Of a stretch of DNA of 64,000 nt, positions 9,786 through 19,600 are shown one piece after another. Positions within the stretch are counted from its first letter, which is position 1. Every line of letters starts with the position of its first letter. The translations under genes were made by a program, and so were the position numbers. This DNA is from Candidatus Poribacteria bacterium (lineage in GTDB: Bacteria; Poribacteria; WGA-4E; PCPOR2b), in assembly GCA_028819845.1 (NCBI GenBank), contig JAPPKS010000027.1, forward strand, positions 124,001-188,000, read 5' to 3'. Under the pieces are notes generated by a model, which searched no databases, was not told the origin of the DNA, and was given only the letters and a program-made list of their open reading frames with translations.

Positions 9786-11231
9786 TTACGTCTGATTTTC
9801 GTTTCGCTTCAGACCGAGTTCCTTAATTTTGCGGTGCAATGACTGGCGCTTGATTCCAATTTGTAGGGCAGTTGCCCGGACGTTCCAGTTATTCTGTTTG
9901 AGTTTGTGTTCCAGAAAGATTTTCTCGAAGCCTTGGGTGGCATCCTTAATTGTTGGGACGTTGAGTAAGCTGCGTATAGGAGTAGTGTCCCGGTCTGGGA
10001 GCAACCCGAGCGTTTCTACTTCTGGCGCACTGAAGATTTCAGGGGGTAAATCTTCTTGCGATATCTGATTTCCTGTACAAGTGACAACCGCATATTGAAC
10101 GGCTTTCTCCAATTCACGGACATTGCCTGGCCATTGATACCGCTCAAACGCCGACAAGACAGTCTCGTCAAATCCGCGGATTTGCCCCGATTCCGGCAGG
10201 CGCAGAAACTTATTCAGGAAATACGATGCAAGCATCCGAATGTCGCCCTCGCGCTCACGCAGCGGAGGTAAAGTAATCATGAATTTCAGGCGATAATAGA
10301 GATCGCTTCGAAAGCTACCTGCTTCCACTGCCGCGCGGAGATCTCGATTGGTAGCGGCGATAACGCGCACATTGACACGGTGAACATCCATCCCGATTCC
10401 TTGAAGTTCCTTAGAATCTAACACGCGCAACAGCTTGGGTTGCATGGCAAGGTCCAAATCACCAATCTCATCGAGCAAAATTGTGCCGCCATCCGCCTGC
10501 TGAAATTTCCCCGGACGTTGGTCAACGGCTGTTGCAACCCGTTTCCCTATCCCGAATAATTCCGCTTCGATTAATTCCGCCGGAATGGCGCTGCAGTTCA
10601 TAACTATGAATGGCCCTTTCGCGCGAGGGCTGAGCGCATGAATGGCGTGCGCTACGGATTCCTTACCGGTACCGCTCTCTCCATAGATTAAGACATCAAC
10701 GTCCGAAAGCGCAACTTTCCCTACCTTTTTCATCACCTCAATCATCGCGTTACTGCTGCCGACGATTTCGTGGGCATCGGTTTCTTCTGAATGCGCGGTA
10801 GAGGAAGGCTCCCAATCAAGCGCATCGCTGTTGCTTTGATTTAACGCCCCCTTGATGATGTTAATTAGGTGGGTGTAGTCAATTGGCTTGCTGATGTAGT
10901 CGTAGATGCCTAAACCGCTCGCTTCAAGCGCAGTCTTCGACGAAATGTTCGCGGTGATGACGATTGCCTGCGGTGCCGGGTGCCGAGATTTACTGTGTTT
11001 AAGGATTTTCAACCCCGCTTCTCTATCTAAAATGCCTCCTGCATCCGGCATCCAGAGATCGACTATAATTAGATTATAGTTGGAATTGCCTGTCAATAGC
11101 GCCATTGCCTCGTCCCGGTCGTAGGCAAAGTCCACCGTAACATCAATCGACGATTCCATTTTGATTTGTTTGTCGATGTAGCTGCAGGTTGCGTGTTCGT
11201 CGTCTGCAATTAAAATGCGTGATGGATTCAT
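9786..11231 (-). CDS. NtrC-family response regulator lacking the GAFTGA motif
   Basis: 481 residues. The receiver domain (1-130) has acidic residues D10-D11, phospho-acceptor D58 (VDLWMP) and K115 (SKP). The AAA+ domain (about 155-395) has Walker A at 184-191 (GESGTGKE), Walker B near 250-255 (TILLDE) and a good arginine-finger region (ATNRDL, FRSDLYYRL). The C-terminal FIS-type helix-turn-helix is WNVRATALQIGIKRQSLHRKI. At 231-236, where sigma-54 activators have GAFTGA, the residues are RVATAV with no gap, so the loop that contacts sigma-54 is not conserved. It may therefore act on sigma-70 promoters or by another mechanism. It lies 77 bp downstream of the histidine kinase gene in the same orientation and is very likely its partner. 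Confidence 0.9.
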   Translation of the reverse strand: MNPSRILIADDEHATCSYIDKQIKMESSIDVTVDFAYDRDEAMALLTGNSNYNLIIVDLWMPDAGGILDREAGLKILKHSKSRHPAPQAIVITANISSKTALEASGLGIYDYISKPIDYTHLINIIKGALNQSNSDALDWEPSSTAHSEETDAHEIVGSSNAMIEVMKKVGKVALSDVDVLIYGESGTGKESVAHAIHALSPRAKGPFIVMNCSAIPAELIEAELFGIGKRVATAVDQRPGKFQQADGGTILLDEIGDLDLAMQPKLLRVLDSKELQGIGMDVHRVNVRVIAATNRDLRAAVEAGSFRSDLYYRLKFMITLPPLREREGDIRMLASYFLNKFLRLPESGQIRGFDETVLSAFERYQWPGNVRELEKAVQYAVVTCTGNQISQEDLPPEIFSAPEVETLGLLPDRDTTPIRSLLNVPTIKDATQGFEKIFLEHKLKQNNWNVRATALQIGIKRQSLHRKIKELGLKRNENQT

Positions 11232-11308
11232 GTAACGTTAAACGCGAAGCGCAAGTCCAAGGATCCATAGCTCAAACGGTACATTTTGAACGCTATGAAC
11301 CGATGCAC

Positions 11309-13327
11309 TCATGTCCCCACTGACGTTTTCTCCTTTTCTTGAACTGCAGGTAGTTGGATCGAGAATGTCGTTCCGGTGCCGACTACGCTTTCCACACGTA
11401 CCTCTCCCCCATGTCCCTCGACAATATTCTTAACATTAACCAATCCGAGCCCCAATCCACGCGGTTTTGTTGTGTAAAAAGGCTCAAAAATCCGCTCTAG
11501 TTCATCGGGGGGGATGCCAGCCCCGGTATCCCTGATTTGGACGGAGGTTACGGATTTTGAGGAAGATTCGTACGGTGTTTCAATGGCGATTTCTAATTCG
11601 CCGCCCTTCGTCATAGCTTGGCAAGCGTTTTTTATTAGGTTCGCGAAGACGATTCGCATTTTGTCAGCGTCAACGGAGAGTTTCCGCGTGTCACTTGGAT
11701 AATTCCACTGTACATTAATTTGTTTGTCGGTAATCAACGGTTCCACCATCTCCGACGCAGATTTCAGAATCGGCCCTAGTTCTTGCTGTTGAAGATTGTA
11801 CTGTGTGTTTTGAAAGAAGCTGAGTTCATTTTCAATCATTTCATCCAGTTTTGTAACCCGGTCAATGATTCCATCCATTTCGCCGATGATTTCTTCAGGG
11901 CGGTCCCGTAATTTCAAGGGATCTTGTTTCTGGAAATTGTTTCGAATCATCTCTGCAGGTGCACGAACTAGGTTCAGGGCATTTCGCAGTTCGTGCCGTA
12001 CCCGCGCGGACATCACTCCAAAAACTGCTTCTTTTTCGGCTCTGACAAGTTCTTCCCGCGTCGTCTGTAACTGCGAGAAAAGCTGCCGCAGTCGAAAATG
12101 CGCTAGGAAAAAGCTGCTCCCTACACCGCACAGGATAAGGGCGAGGCTGGTTCCAGTTAACTCAATCCAAATGTTGTATAGCACAATCATTGCAAAAGCA
12201 ATAATGAAATGCAGGAACAACAATCCACATGCGATGAGTAACATCAATCTGTAGCTCTGTCGGGTTTTGCTGATAAGGACTGTTGTTATAGCGGCAGCGA
12301 TGCCAAAACATGCAAGATAGAGAAGGTTTGCCTTGCCGCTCAACCGCCAGATAAAATTTTGATTCAGCAGGGCGTTAAGCAAATTAGCGCGGAGTGCGAG
12401 CGCAGACATTTTTCCGAATGGCGTCGAAGCCTGCGGGGCGCTAGCCGTTGTAATGCCGATTAGGACAGATTTCCCCTCAAATTTCTGCCGGAATCCCGGC
12501 ATGTCTGATTCAGACTGGGTTAATGCTTTAATGAACGAGGTGGGTTGAAAATCGGAAATGTCTCCGGCAAATCTCAGGAACAGCCTGCCTTGCAAATCAA
12601 TAGGAATCCGAATTGGTGCGCCGGACGGACGTGACAATTGTAGAAATTTACCGCTCCAAAAATCTTCTTTGACCTTTATTGATGTTACTGGAACGCCATG
12701 GATTTGACACAGAATTAACATTTCGAGAGAGTAGCGGTATTCCTCTTCCGCGGCCTGTTTGACGACGAGTTGGGCTGAACGGTAGATACCATCGGAACGG
12801 TTCAAGGCAAACTCGCTGAAACTTGAGTCTTGCGCGTTTTGCAAGCTGGGAGGCAACTGGTTCCAATTCGTGACCTCCGGAAAAGCACGTCGATTTCCGG
12901 TGTTGCTTACTGATGTATAAGGTCGGATGGCGAACAATTTATCACGGGGGATGTGTTGATCCCCCGGCCATTCGCGGTTGAACCAAGCGATTAAGCCAAT
13001 TGCCTTGGGATTCGCTTCTTGAAGGTAGTTTAGCAGCGAAGCATAAATGGGAGGCGGCCACGGGAGCGGCTGAATAATTTCTTCGCTTTCAGCATCAATC
13101 GTAATGAGCGAAATTTGGCGAGAAATTTGCGGTCGTTGTATAGACGGCAAGCGTAACCGTCCATCTAGTGTTTGTAGTTCTATAAACTCAAATAGTTCAA
13201 ACTCGCGCAACAGCCCCATTACCATAAACGGCAAGAGGCTCACGGACGCGATGAGCAGATATGTTTTCTGTACACGAACCCATTTGAAGGACATAAATTG
13301 ATGCGTATCGGGGAAAACGCGGAACAA
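11309..13327 (-). CDS. CHASE2-domain sensor histidine kinase
   Basis: 672 residues. One membrane helix at about 24-40 is followed by an extracytoplasmic CHASE2 domain (about 50-320; LQTLDGRLRLPS, ISLITIDAESEE). Three hydrophobic helices follow (about 330-415). The cytoplasmic part has a dimerisation/phospho-acceptor domain with H-box RHELRNALN and an HATPase domain with N-box NLIKNACQAM, G1 DTGAGIP, F-box FEPFYTTK and G2 GLGLGLVNV. The start is a TTG at 13327 preceded by GGAGG about 6 nt upstream; the internal ATG at 13294 has no such site. The usual proline of HExxxP is replaced by alanine. The FecR-like gene ends 72 bp upstream and the regulator follows 77 bp downstream. CHASE2 receptors next to FecR-domain proteins are a recurring arrangement. 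Confidence 0.92.
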   Translation of the reverse strand: MFRVFPDTHQFMSFKWVRVQKTYLLIASVSLLPFMVMGLLREFELFEFIELQTLDGRLRLPSIQRPQISRQISLITIDAESEEIIQPLPWPPPIYASLLNYLQEANPKAIGLIAWFNREWPGDQHIPRDKLFAIRPYTSVSNTGNRRAFPEVTNWNQLPPSLQNAQDSSFSEFALNRSDGIYRSAQLVVKQAAEEEYRYSLEMLILCQIHGVPVTSIKVKEDFWSGKFLQLSRPSGAPIRIPIDLQGRLFLRFAGDISDFQPTSFIKALTQSESDMPGFRQKFEGKSVLIGITTASAPQASTPFGKMSALALRANLLNALLNQNFIWRLSGKANLLYLACFGIAAAITTVLISKTRQSYRLMLLIACGLLFLHFIIAFAMIVLYNIWIELTGTSLALILCGVGSSFFLAHFRLRQLFSQLQTTREELVRAEKEAVFGVMSARVRHELRNALNLVRAPAEMIRNNFQKQDPLKLRDRPEEIIGEMDGIIDRVTKLDEMIENELSFFQNTQYNLQQQELGPILKSASEMVEPLITDKQINVQWNYPSDTRKLSVDADKMRIVFANLIKNACQAMTKGGELEIAIETPYESSSKSVTSVQIRDTGAGIPPDELERIFEPFYTTKPRGLGLGLVNVKNIVEGHGGEVRVESVVGTGTTFSIQLPAVQEKEKTSVGT

Positions 13328-13399
13328 AACGAACCTCCAAACAGACCTAGTGTATCTGTTTTTCCTAGCATGTCCATATCAACCGATTATTTTCCACTA

Positions 13400-14299
13400 C
13401 TATAGTCCGTCCTCCAGGTTCCGTCCGGCTGTATACCATGCGGTTGTGAAATTATGTCGACGAGGCGTAATCTGAAGAGGAATCCAAACGGTATCTGTCC
13501 CCGATTTATGGTGAATGAGCTGATGATTGGCGGTAATCTGTTTACTCCCATTGACGGGAACACCGCTATCAAACACAACGAAAAGGTCGCCCTTGCCGTT
13601 CACGACGAGATCTGCACCAATCTCAATCCGGCCAAGCAGTTGGGCGTACAAGAGCGAACGATTTGAAGCCGCTTCCGTTTTCGCTTCAATTTCTCTGAGC
13701 GTGTCGCGATAAAGGGTAAGCGCGCTAGATAGATTGGTGCTGGGATACGCATCTGTCGTCGCATGATTATCCGGCAGGAGACTTCGAGAGATGAAAGGCA
13801 CAAATTCTTCAGGAAGCGAGTCGAGTTCGCGGCGAAGCGCTTCCAGTTCACCCCGCATTAGCGGCGTTGGTTGAGCTGCGGCAGGCGCCTCGAAGCGGTT
13901 TTCCCCTTTTGGTCTGTTGCCAAGCGGCAGCACATCAATTGCAGGGCGGCTGTCAAATGGCGCACTAACACGCTTGCCTTTGAATTCATTCCTACGTAGG
14001 CGCCCCTCCTCGATTAAAACGCTGATAGGCAGTTCACGCCCGCCCGGAAGCGTCGGTAAAAGCATCTCGTCCGCATCCTTTAGCCGAATTAACGAGTACG
14101 GCGGCATACGCACGAGATCACTGTTGTTCAAGACCGCACCTTTTTCCAAAAAAGCCCATTCCCGTTCACCGGATTTAAGCACCTCAATCTTTCCAAAGGT
14201 GAATGTGGCGGTTACCGTATCTTCTGCCTGCGAATCGGGATTAGCCGCAATCACGAACAAGCAGCAAATTGTGAGAAGAATAGGGTATTTTCGCTTCAT
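13400..14299 (-). CDS. secreted FecR-domain-like protein
   Basis: 299 residues. A signal peptide (KRKYPILLTICCLFVIAANPDSQA) is followed by a beta-rich segment typical of FecR folds: TATFTFGKIEVLKSGEREW, then FLEKGAVLNNSDLVRMPP and SLIRLKDADEMLLP. The C-terminal 200 residues have no domain I recognise; one part (DLVVNGKGDLFVVFDSGVP) looks like a second beta unit. In classical FecR the protein is an anti-sigma/sensor. Here there is no N-terminal cytoplasmic helix, so it is more likely a periplasmic partner of the adjacent CHASE2 kinase (inference). It lies between the PorV/transglutaminase protein (226 bp upstream) and the kinase. Confidence 0.75.
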   Translation of the reverse strand: MKRKYPILLTICCLFVIAANPDSQAEDTVTATFTFGKIEVLKSGEREWAFLEKGAVLNNSDLVRMPPYSLIRLKDADEMLLPTLPGGRELPISVLIEEGRLRRNEFKGKRVSAPFDSRPAIDVLPLGNRPKGENRFEAPAAAQPTPLMRGELEALRRELDSLPEEFVPFISRSLLPDNHATTDAYPSTNLSSALTLYRDTLREIEAKTEAASNRSLLYAQLLGRIEIGADLVVNGKGDLFVVFDSGVPVNGSKQITANHQLIHHKSGTDTVWIPLQITPRRHNFTTAWYTAGRNLEDGL

Positions 14300-14525
14300 G
14301 GTAGTTGTCCTCCTTTGGTGTAAAAAAATGTATGGCTAACGTAACGCCACATTGAAATCAACAATCACCCGCAGTTCTGCTGGGGGATAGACAATTTATG
14401 GTAGTCTTTGTGAGTTGGCTAGAGCGGGTAATTCAAAAACTGTTCGTACGGTGTTAACCGTTCCGGGCGCCGCACATCAACTTGGCCAAAAATCAACCTA
14501 CAAACCAATTGCACCCGATTGTGTT

Positions 14526-16607
14526 CTATGGCGGCGCCTGCGAGAAAAATTCCAAAAAACCCTGAAACCACGGATGTGCTAAATCGCCGTCTATCCGCGA
14601 TCTAATTCGAGTTTCAGGAACAGAAAAGTGTCTTTCCGCTCCGCGCAAGGAACTCGCTCCGTATTTCGCCCAGGCGTCTTCAACCGTAGACGAGTCAATA
14701 ACCCCTTTTGCTCGAATTTCTTCAATTGCCGTTTGCCACGCCGCGATGAATCCGTCTTTGATAAGCGTTGTCTCAATGGGAATCCAAACCTGTCCGTTAA
14801 TGGGCTGATAGTAACTATCAGGCAAATCCACCGCTTCCGCCCAATCGAGAGAAACTTGCCCCAAATCGAACGCCATCATCACATGGTTAGGAAGCTGGAT
14901 GAGTGCTGTCTGTATCCCGGCCGATTCTAGCAGCGAACAATATAGCGCCGTACTGTCGTCGCAATCTCCGAAAGCATGAACTCCGCCATCCCCTCTGAAT
15001 TGCCCCTTGAGGCGTTCGAGCATCTCGAAGGGGTATTTGATCTCGTCTATGCTGCCGCTGTCACCCGGAATATTTGGATCGGTCGCATAAGACACCCCAT
15101 GCAAGGCGTTAAACAATAGCATAGCCGTATACAAATTGCGCGGAACCGTGTTTGATGCAATCCTGTCGTTAAATACAGTACGAATGGAATTTATAAAGGC
15201 TTGAATTGCCGCATCTTCAGAGGAGATGAATGATCCGAGTTTGGCGACATCATCCAGCCGTGTTGTATGGTTGCCGTGTAACGTTAAAGTGACAGTGTCA
15301 GTCCGGTATGCACTTCCACCACTCTCAATGACTTTGACTCTCGCTTCGACAGGCTGTGCTTGGGTTAACGCTAGGGCGTCGCGTGATAAAACGAGCTGGC
15401 GCATTGGCACAGAAACCCGCTTTAAGGGTTCCAATTCAATATCAGATGCAACTACCGTGCCATCATCGGCGACAAACTGTGGTATGAACAATTCAATCCT
15501 GACAGTCACCGGTTTGTTACTCTCATTTTTTAGCCAGATCCTGCCGATTGAATCTAGCGGCATTAGTGGATAGTACCGATCCCGGTCGGCGTCAGTGAAA
15601 ACCGGCGGCGTGATAGGCTCCTCCAAAAAAATGATTTCCACCTCCCTATTTGGCGAAGCGTAGTAATTATAATGGACCGGATAGAGGTCTTTTATACGAA
15701 CCTGCTCAATCCGCACCGGCAACCGCCGAAAATCTATGTTGAGCGAAAGACCAACATAAACTGTTGGCGGCAGGGTTGGGGGAATGAGATACGCGGCGTT
15801 GAAATCCAACCATCGATATGTTACGCGTCCACCCAACGAATAACTCGGCCATTCAAGCGATGCCAAATCTTTTTGGATTCCGGCGCGAATAGCAAAATTG
15901 GCGTATGGCAGAAACTCTGCACCCACATGGATGCGGTCCGTGACATCCGCGGCAATGAGCCAATTGGGTATGGGCCGATAAGCCGCTCCCAGTTTATACC
16001 TTGTCGGGAATACTCTTTCGCTTACCCCGGTGTCGTGGCGCATCCATGTGTCGCGGCTAAAGCCATGTCCAGCTCCAAAACCGATAAAATCCTGCACCAA
16101 GAATCCAAATGTCCAACTGCGGTTTGGTTGAAGAAGTACGCCAACGTCCGTTCCCCATCCGGTGGCGTTGCCTTCAGATTGCTTATCGAGCGTAATGCCC
16201 CATGTCAGGTATTTCAGGTTTGCCCCAATCGACAGTAGGGACAATGGAGAGTAGCTGTAGGAGAAGTTGAAACTGCTGCGCCTTGAATCGAGTTCTTCAT
16301 CCACAATCCCAACTTGGGTCCAATCCATACCCAACGCAATTTTTTCCGACGCTGGCAAGACTGCGCTGAGACAGTTGGTTTCCAACACACCGAACAACTT
16401 CGATGGCGTCTGTTCAAATCCGAGGGCGTATCTGTCCAATCGGACAAGTCCCGCGGGATTTCTGCGAACACTGTTCTCATCGTCGGCGACACCGATAAAC
16501 GCTTCTCCCATGCCGATGGCACGCACGCCGGTCGACGCTCTTTCTTCGAGGGCGTAAATTGCACTCGCCGACGTGAACATGAAGATTATAAAAAAACAGC
16601 ATCGCAT
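14526..16607 (-). CDS. PorV/UPF0164-like outer-membrane barrel protein with C-terminal transglutaminase-like domain
   Basis: 693 residues from the ATG at 16607, chosen because it opens directly into a signal peptide (RCCFFIIFMFTSASAIYA). In-frame ATG 16667 and GTG 16682 would add 20-25 residues, and none has a clear ribosome site. The mature N-terminus STGVRAIGMGEAFIGVADDENSVRRNPAGL is the hallmark of PorV/PorQ/UPF0164 barrels, and beta-strand-like repeats run to about residue 300. After a linker domain, the C-terminal third has a transglutaminase-like core: the nucleophile cysteine in FGDCDDSTALYCSLLESAGI and a histidine in LPNHVMMAFDLG. This combination suggests a surface barrel carrying a protease/cross-linking-type papain-fold domain. 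It starts right after the 1807-residue propeller gene and is probably co-transcribed. Confidence 0.8.
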   Translation of the reverse strand: MRCCFFIIFMFTSASAIYALEERASTGVRAIGMGEAFIGVADDENSVRRNPAGLVRLDRYALGFEQTPSKLFGVLETNCLSAVLPASEKIALGMDWTQVGIVDEELDSRRSSFNFSYSYSPLSLLSIGANLKYLTWGITLDKQSEGNATGWGTDVGVLLQPNRSWTFGFLVQDFIGFGAGHGFSRDTWMRHDTGVSERVFPTRYKLGAAYRPIPNWLIAADVTDRIHVGAEFLPYANFAIRAGIQKDLASLEWPSYSLGGRVTYRWLDFNAAYLIPPTLPPTVYVGLSLNIDFRRLPVRIEQVRIKDLYPVHYNYYASPNREVEIIFLEEPITPPVFTDADRDRYYPLMPLDSIGRIWLKNESNKPVTVRIELFIPQFVADDGTVVASDIELEPLKRVSVPMRQLVLSRDALALTQAQPVEARVKVIESGGSAYRTDTVTLTLHGNHTTRLDDVAKLGSFISSEDAAIQAFINSIRTVFNDRIASNTVPRNLYTAMLLFNALHGVSYATDPNIPGDSGSIDEIKYPFEMLERLKGQFRGDGGVHAFGDCDDSTALYCSLLESAGIQTALIQLPNHVMMAFDLGQVSLDWAEAVDLPDSYYQPINGQVWIPIETTLIKDGFIAAWQTAIEEIRAKGVIDSSTVEDAWAKYGASSLRGAERHFSVPETRIRSRIDGDLAHPWFQGFLEFFSQAPP

Positions 16608-16685
16608 CGTGGATATTATGCGAAGTGTCCCCGGTTTTGTCAAGACAGTTTTGGAAGTCCATATCATTGAAACGGATGTCACTCG

Positions 16686-19600
16686 CTAATTGTTCTGTAC
16701 GATAACGGCTTTTCGCGCTAACGCTCCTTCAGCTTCAACCGTGACAATGTAAAAGTTGCTGACAACCCGCCGCATATCGTCGTCGCGCCCATCCCACCAA
16801 AAGACATGCCGCCCCGTTGAAAGCTGTTCTGATTCTCTTAGATTCCGCCGCAGCCGTCCTGCCTCATTGTAGATTCGCACCGTGACATTGCTTGGTTGAT
16901 TTAATCGAAACGAGATTGATGTTGATTCGTTTTTGTTTGGCGAAAAGAGGCGCGGTTGGCAGGTTAAGTCGGCGATGATTACGTCGCCGTCAACTTCCAC
17001 GGGAGGTGCTGTTGTTACGGCGTACTGCCCTAAACCTGATACAACAGTCGAAATCGTGCCCTGCCGCTCATTGATTGTGCCGCCGATGGGTTTCCACCGA
17101 TCGCCATCCCAGTGAGAAATTGTTAATGCTTCATTTCGCATGGCCGGTGTAAGTTCTTGCACGGCAAACTCTATCGTTGCAGGTTTGAGGCGGTGAAGCT
17201 GCAAATTTGCCGGTTCAAAATTGTAGATTGTATCGAAGCGCGGAATGACATTCGGCGATCCGCCGCCGTTCAACATCTCATCGCTGGAGGCTGAGGACGG
17301 CCCATTCGCAGATTGAACTGGATTTATAGTCACGTACGTCGATTCTGGCAAGCTGTTTGGCGGGAAAACAATTCTGGCGATTCCATCTTCACTCTGCACA
17401 ACACTATTATTTTGGCGCTCCACGCGCTCGCGGAAAAACACCTTGACAGACGTGGCGCTCTCATGGCCGGCGCCATCCTCTACACGCAACCGCAAAGAAT
17501 ACTCGCCAGACGATAATTCCGGGACACTCCATTCTGCCAGGAGCCCTTCGTTCACCGGCTTCAAAAACCCCGTTTTGGATATCGGCCGCCAGATATCGGG
17601 TGATTGCCCGCCGCTGTATTCGATAACGTATCCATTGAAATTCAGATCGTCCGCTGTTCCCAGAATGTCAACCCTTCGGGGTAGCTGTTGATTCACCGTA
17701 GGAGAGTGTATTTCGGCTTGCGGCGGCAACCTATCGACGAGGACCTGTACGATTGACTCACTCGGCTGCCTTGACCCATCAAAGTCGAAAGCGCGCAAGC
17801 GGATTTCATACCCGCCGTCTACCATCGGGGGTTCCCATTCTCCCAATACCGCTGCTTCCTTGGGATGGGTAGCGCGAATTATCTGCTGCCACTCGGCGGT
17901 CCCCTCTGCTCTGAAATCTAGTTGATAGGCTTCGAGATATTTATCGCTCGCCGTACCGATAATTTCAATGGTGGTGAACACCAACTGGCGATGACTAGGC
18001 TGAGAGATTTCAACAATCGGAGATTGGTTGTCAATTTCAACGCGCATAAAAGCCGGATTTGACTTGCCCGATTTATCCTCAACTTCCAAGCGAATTTCGT
18101 ACTCGCCGTCAATTTGGGGCGTATTCCTCCAAATAGCGAGCGTCGTGTTCCGTCGAGGTCTTGTGGAATTCAGCACGGGAATCGGTTGCCAATCGCCGCT
18201 GTAATCGGTAGGGCGAAAATCTAGGCGAAAGTCTTTGAAGTGGACATCGGTTGCTTCACCGAAAATTTCGATTTCACCCGATAGTATCCCCGAAGCTTGA
18301 GATTCCGCATGTCGCGATTGAACCTTGATAATGTGTGCGCTTGGCTTAAGATTATCAACATGCACCGGAACGATGTGGGTTTCACTCTTTCCCGAATCGT
18401 CGAAAGCCGTCAATCGGACTTCGAAGTTCTCATCGAGCTGAGGCGTATTCCAATCTGCGAGAGGTTCGTTTTCTTTCGGTTTATCGGGACTGAATAGGTC
18501 TGGAATTGGCCGCCATGCACCATTTACGCCTGCAAGCCGATATTCCAAATGAAATCGATTAAAATTTGGATCGTTAGCTGTGCCCGTAATTCTTACTTGA
18601 CCGCTGACGTATGCATCTTGCTTAGGTGAGGTAATTAACGAAATAACATCCGAGTCATCAAGTACCACGCTTACCTCTGTCGTTGTTTCTAGACCCGCCT
18701 TGTCGACGACTGTGAGACGCAGCAGATAAGCGCCGCCGGGTAAGGCTGCCGCGTTCCAGCTTCCCAGTCGTTCCGATTCAACCGAGGTGTTCAATCCTGG
18801 AATCAGTATCCATGTTTCGCCATTTACAGAATATTCTAGCTCGAAGCCTTCGAAATTTTCATCCGTCGCCGTACCAATTACGTCTATACGTTCGGCTTTT
18901 CGAACATCCCCATCTTGCGGGAATCTGATGATGCCCGTCGGCGGCGTATTATCCAAAAACACCTTCCGTTCGAAATTTGACGAATATCCATTGCTGTCCT
19001 TTGCGGATAGTCGTAACAGATATTCGCCGTCAGGGAGCGCAGTAGTGTCCCATCGTGTAATCTCTTCGTTATTCAAAGTTAGACGGCCGCCGCGCAGCGG
19101 CTTCCAACCCTGGAGGTCATCTATACGTCGGTAATCGAGGCTTATGTTTTCAATAAAAGTGTCGGGCGCTGTGCCAACGCCGACTGTTGCGGTAACGGCT
19201 GTTTCCTTCGAGATCGGATTAATTCCATTCGGCCGATGAATCTCAACAACTGGCTTAGCGCCTTCATTGTCGAGGAAAATGGGAACAACTTCTGACACCC
19301 CTTCGTTTCCGGCTGCATCTGCAACTGCTGCCCGAAGCATTACATGGCCATACACGGTTGATGAATTCCACGGTACCTGTTTCACAATAGATAATGGGCT
19401 GTCGGAGATTGAACCCGATGTAATCTCTTCCGGCGTGTCAGTTTTCGATGCCGCACGTGTGAATTCTAACCGATAGCTCATCAGATGAAGGTCGGTCAGT
19501 TCAATTTCAACCTCGGTTTCTCCGGAAACTGTAGCTTCAGGTAACGGCTGCTTAATTTTTGCACCGGGTAAGGTGTTGTCTACTTCGACGGATATCATCT

